NCBI GenBank assembly: GCA_028287225.1
Contig: JAQBPZ010000229.1
Location: forward strand, 1-19,989
Direction: 5' to 3'
Source: Gemmatimonadota bacterium
GTDB taxonomy: Bacteria; Gemmatimonadota; Gemmatimonadetes; Gemmatimonadales; Gemmatimonadaceae
DNA length: 19,989 nucleotides
A program made the translations under genes and the position numbers. Within the stretch, counting starts at the first letter, position 1. Every line of letters starts with the position of its first letter. Of this stretch, positions 18,420-19,989 are shown one piece after another. The notes beneath the pieces are model-generated. The model ran no database searches and was not told the DNA's origin. It saw only the letters and a program-made list of their open reading frames with translations.

Positions 18420-19541
18420 GCGACGCCTCCATCGGCGGCCTGGCCGCCGGACTGCTTGAGCCACGCCTCGATGAACGGATCGAGCCAGCCGTCCATGACC
18501 TTCTGCACGTCCGGGATCTTGAGCTCCGTGCGGTGATCGTTGACCATGGTGTACGGCTGGAAGACGTAGCTGCGGATCTGGCTGCCGAAGGACACGTCGG
18601 ACTTGTTGGCGTCCATCGCGGCCTTGGTCGCCTGCTGCTTGGCGAGCTCGATCTGGTAGAGGCGGTTCTTGAGCTGCTGCATGGCCGTCGCCTTGTTCTT
18701 GCCCTGCGAGCGCTGCGCCTGCGACGAGGTGATCACGCCGCTCGGGATGTGCGTGATGCGCACCGCCGAGCTGGTCTTGTTCACGTGCTGGCCGCCGGCA
18801 CCCGAGGCACGGAAGACGTCGATCTTCAGGTCCTCGTCGCGAATCTCGATGTTGATGTCCGTGTCCACCACCGGATACGTGAACACCGACGCGAAGCTGG
18901 TGTGCCGGCGCGCCTGCGAATCGAAGGGGGAGATGCGCACCAGCCGGTGCACGCCGCTCTCCGCCTTGAGGAAGCCGTACGCGTACAGGCCCTTGATCTC
19001 GAGCACGGCGCCCTTGATGCCGGCCTCCTCGCCCTCGCTCAGGTCCACGATCTCCACGGTGAACCCCTTCCGCTCGGCCCACCGCGTGTACATGCGCATG
19101 ATCATCTGCGCCCAGTCCTGCGCCTCGGTGCCGCCCGCGCCGGCGCTGATCTCCACCTGCGCGTCGCGGAAGTCGTCCGGGTGCGAGAGCAGCGAGCGCA
19201 GGCGGAACTCCTCCAGCTCCTGGCCGATCCCCCCGATGTCGCGCCCCAGCTCCGCATCCATCTCGCCGTCGGGCTCCACGTCGAGCATCTCGGCCAGCTC
19301 GCGCGCGCCGGCGACCCGCGTGACGAGGCTGTCGAACGGGTCGAGCCAGTTCTTGAGCTGCTTCACCGCGCGGACGGTCTCCTGCGCCGCGTCCTGGTGT
19401 GTCCAGAAGTCGGGCGCGCCCATCCGGTTCTCGAGCTCGTTCAGCTCCTTGCGCTTGTGGTCCAGGTCAAAGGTACCTCCTCAGCTCGGCGAGCTGATCG
19501 TCGTACGAGGTGAGGAGTCGGCCGCGCTCGTTCTCTGACAT
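18416..19541 (-). CDS. prfB: Peptide chain release factor 2, expressed through a programmed +1 frameshift
   Basis: RF2 terminates translation at UGA and UAA. The main frame (19468-18416) encodes 350 residues. A 24-codon leader frame from ATG 19541 ends with CTT followed by an in-frame TGA (19469-19467). Slipping forward one base, skipping the T at 19469, joins the two into a 374-residue protein (E. coli 365). The join reads ...ELRRYL then DLDHKRKELNEL, as in other RF2 proteins. In full-length numbering, the stop-codon recognition tripeptide SPF is at 204-206 and the peptidyl hydrolysis motif GGQ at 249-251, almost identical to E. coli positions. SPF identifies RF2 rather than RF1. Annotators that ignore frameshifts may start at the ATG at 19423 and lose 39 residues. 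It is the first clear gene of the prfB-clpC unit. Confidence 0.96.
19467..19481 (-). promoter_or_regulatory. RF2 programmed frameshift site (internal Shine-Dalgarno plus CTT-TGA slippery stop)
   Basis: On the minus strand, AGGAGG (19481-19476), a 3 nt spacer TAC, CTT and then TGA-C reproduce the classic prfB recoding signal; E. coli has a purine-rich SD, TAT, CTT and TGA-C in the same spacing. The internal SD pairs with 16S rRNA and promotes +1 slippage when RF2 is scarce and UGA is read slowly. This gives autoregulation of RF2. The motif is visible directly; its function is inferred from the known family mechanism. Confidence 0.95.
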
Positions 19542-19568
19542 GTCGTTCTCGTTGTCGCAGGTAAGACA

Positions 19569-19601
19569 CGAGCCGTCCGGCTCGGGTGGGCGGACGGCTC
19601 G
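19569..19601 (-). terminator. Perfect 11 bp inverted repeat upstream of prfB (weak terminator or leader hairpin)
   Basis: CGAGCCGTCCG at 19569-19579 is the exact inverse of 19591-19601, separated by an 11 nt loop. It lies between the small gene ending at 19650 and the prfB start at 19541. On the minus strand it is followed by TGTCTTACC, which is not a proper T-run. It could end the upstream transcript or be part of a prfB leader. A TATCTT at 19633-19628, before the hairpin, is a weak -10 candidate. I cannot decide between these. Confidence 0.4.
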
Positions 19602-19649
19602 CACGGGGTGCTGCGCTGGTCTACGGAAGATACACGATCCGGCGCCCGC

Positions 19650-19982
19650 CTAGAAGAGCTTCTTTCCCCCGGCCAGGACGTCGTTGAGGGCGTCCTGGAA
19701 GTGCGTGGTGCCATCGGCGAACTCGCGCCCGATCTGCTCCAGGTATTCCTCGTAGCTCTTCTTGATCTCCTCGCGGAAGAGCTGCTTGAGGGTGCCGTCG
19801 CGCAGCCCCTCCTCGCGCTTGGCCGGAAAGTAGGCGACGATGTCGGACACGAGCGCGCGGGCCAGCCGCTTCGCCTTCGCGTTGGGATCGTTCGCGAGGA
19901 AGGGGTTGATGGGCGGGCGGGCGGTGGGCGTGGGGCGTGCGCCGCCACCGGCGCCGGCGGGAACACGCCCGAAGCCCGGCAT
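19650..19982 (-). CDS. Conserved hypothetical small protein (5' end may lie beyond the window)
   Basis: I do not recognise a named gene. The 110-residue product from ATG 19982 has a Gly/Ala/Pro-rich, low-complexity N-terminus (about 1-25) and then a helical, charged domain. That domain has KRLARALVSDIVAYFPAKR at about 37-55, a segment rich in Glu, Lys and Tyr (EEIKKSYEEYLEQIG), and it ends AGGKKLF. The LAR-x-LVSDI-x-x-Y pattern resembles, from memory, the C-terminal tail of zinc-ribbon-type proteins in Acidobacteria and Deltaproteobacteria. No cysteine pairs are visible here, but a missing upstream part could carry them, since the frame stays open to the window edge (19989). Codon use matches the neighbouring genes. 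It ends 108 bp before prfB. Confidence 0.7.
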   Translation of the reverse strand: MPGFGRVPAGAGGGARPTPTARPPINPFLANDPNAKAKRLARALVSDIVAYFPAKREEGLRDGTLKQLFREEIKKSYEEYLEQIGREFADGTTHFQDALNDVLAGGKKLF

Positions 19983-19989
19983 GGCCGAC

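Noticed and set aside
16863..18536. A 557-codon plus-strand frame opposite lysS, and similar ones at 3382-4824 and 6751-8358
   Set aside because: All are antisense to well-identified genes and have biased composition without domains.

Overview
The window is a compact, GC-rich chromosomal segment from a diderm (LPS-making) bacterium. Every gene I can support lies on the minus strand, so transcription runs from the high coordinates to the low ones. The gene set combines a fused LpxC-FabZ enzyme, a lipid A operon carrying a Gfo/Idh oxidoreductase, a McsA-McsB-ClpC module, and an RF2 gene with a programmed frameshift. Together these fit an FCB-type lineage, most plausibly Gemmatimonadota. That assignment is inference from gene content and composition; I could not search for it.

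Layout in the direction of transcription. (1) 19982-19650: a small unrecognised protein whose 5' end may lie outside the window. (2) 19541-10860: prfB (with +1 frameshift), lysS, a LolC/E-type permease, lolD, mcsA, mcsB and clpC, joined by 1-4 nt overlaps apart from a 34 nt gap before clpC. The unit ends at a strong intrinsic terminator (10840-10796). (3) 10778-803: bamA, ompH/skp, lpxD, lpxC-fabZ, lpxA, a GnnA-like oxidoreductase, lpxB, a DUF374 acyltransferase and lpxK, again mostly joined by 4-nt ATGA/GTGA overlaps. (4) 772 to the left edge: a glutamate dehydrogenase gene, truncated by the window.

The two large units together hold much of the outer-membrane assembly programme. LolC/D releases lipoproteins from the inner membrane. 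Skp and BamA chaperone and insert outer-membrane proteins. LpxA, LpxC, LpxD, LpxB and LpxK make the lipid A core. FabZ shares the 3-hydroxyacyl-ACP pool with LpxA and LpxD. The first unit adds translation termination (RF2), lysine charging (LysRS) and protein-arginine-phosphate-linked proteolysis (McsA/B-ClpC).

There is no intergenic stretch over about 110 bp. I see no mobile elements, tRNA or rRNA genes, CRISPR arrays or phage genes. Most of the content is conserved housekeeping. The points worth a second look are the RF2 frameshift, a possibly leaderless bamA start placed directly after a terminator, a lone GnnA-like oxidoreductase with a possible CTG start, the McsAB-ClpC module without CtsR, and unusual residues in LpxK. 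I found no convincing evidence of a wholly new system.
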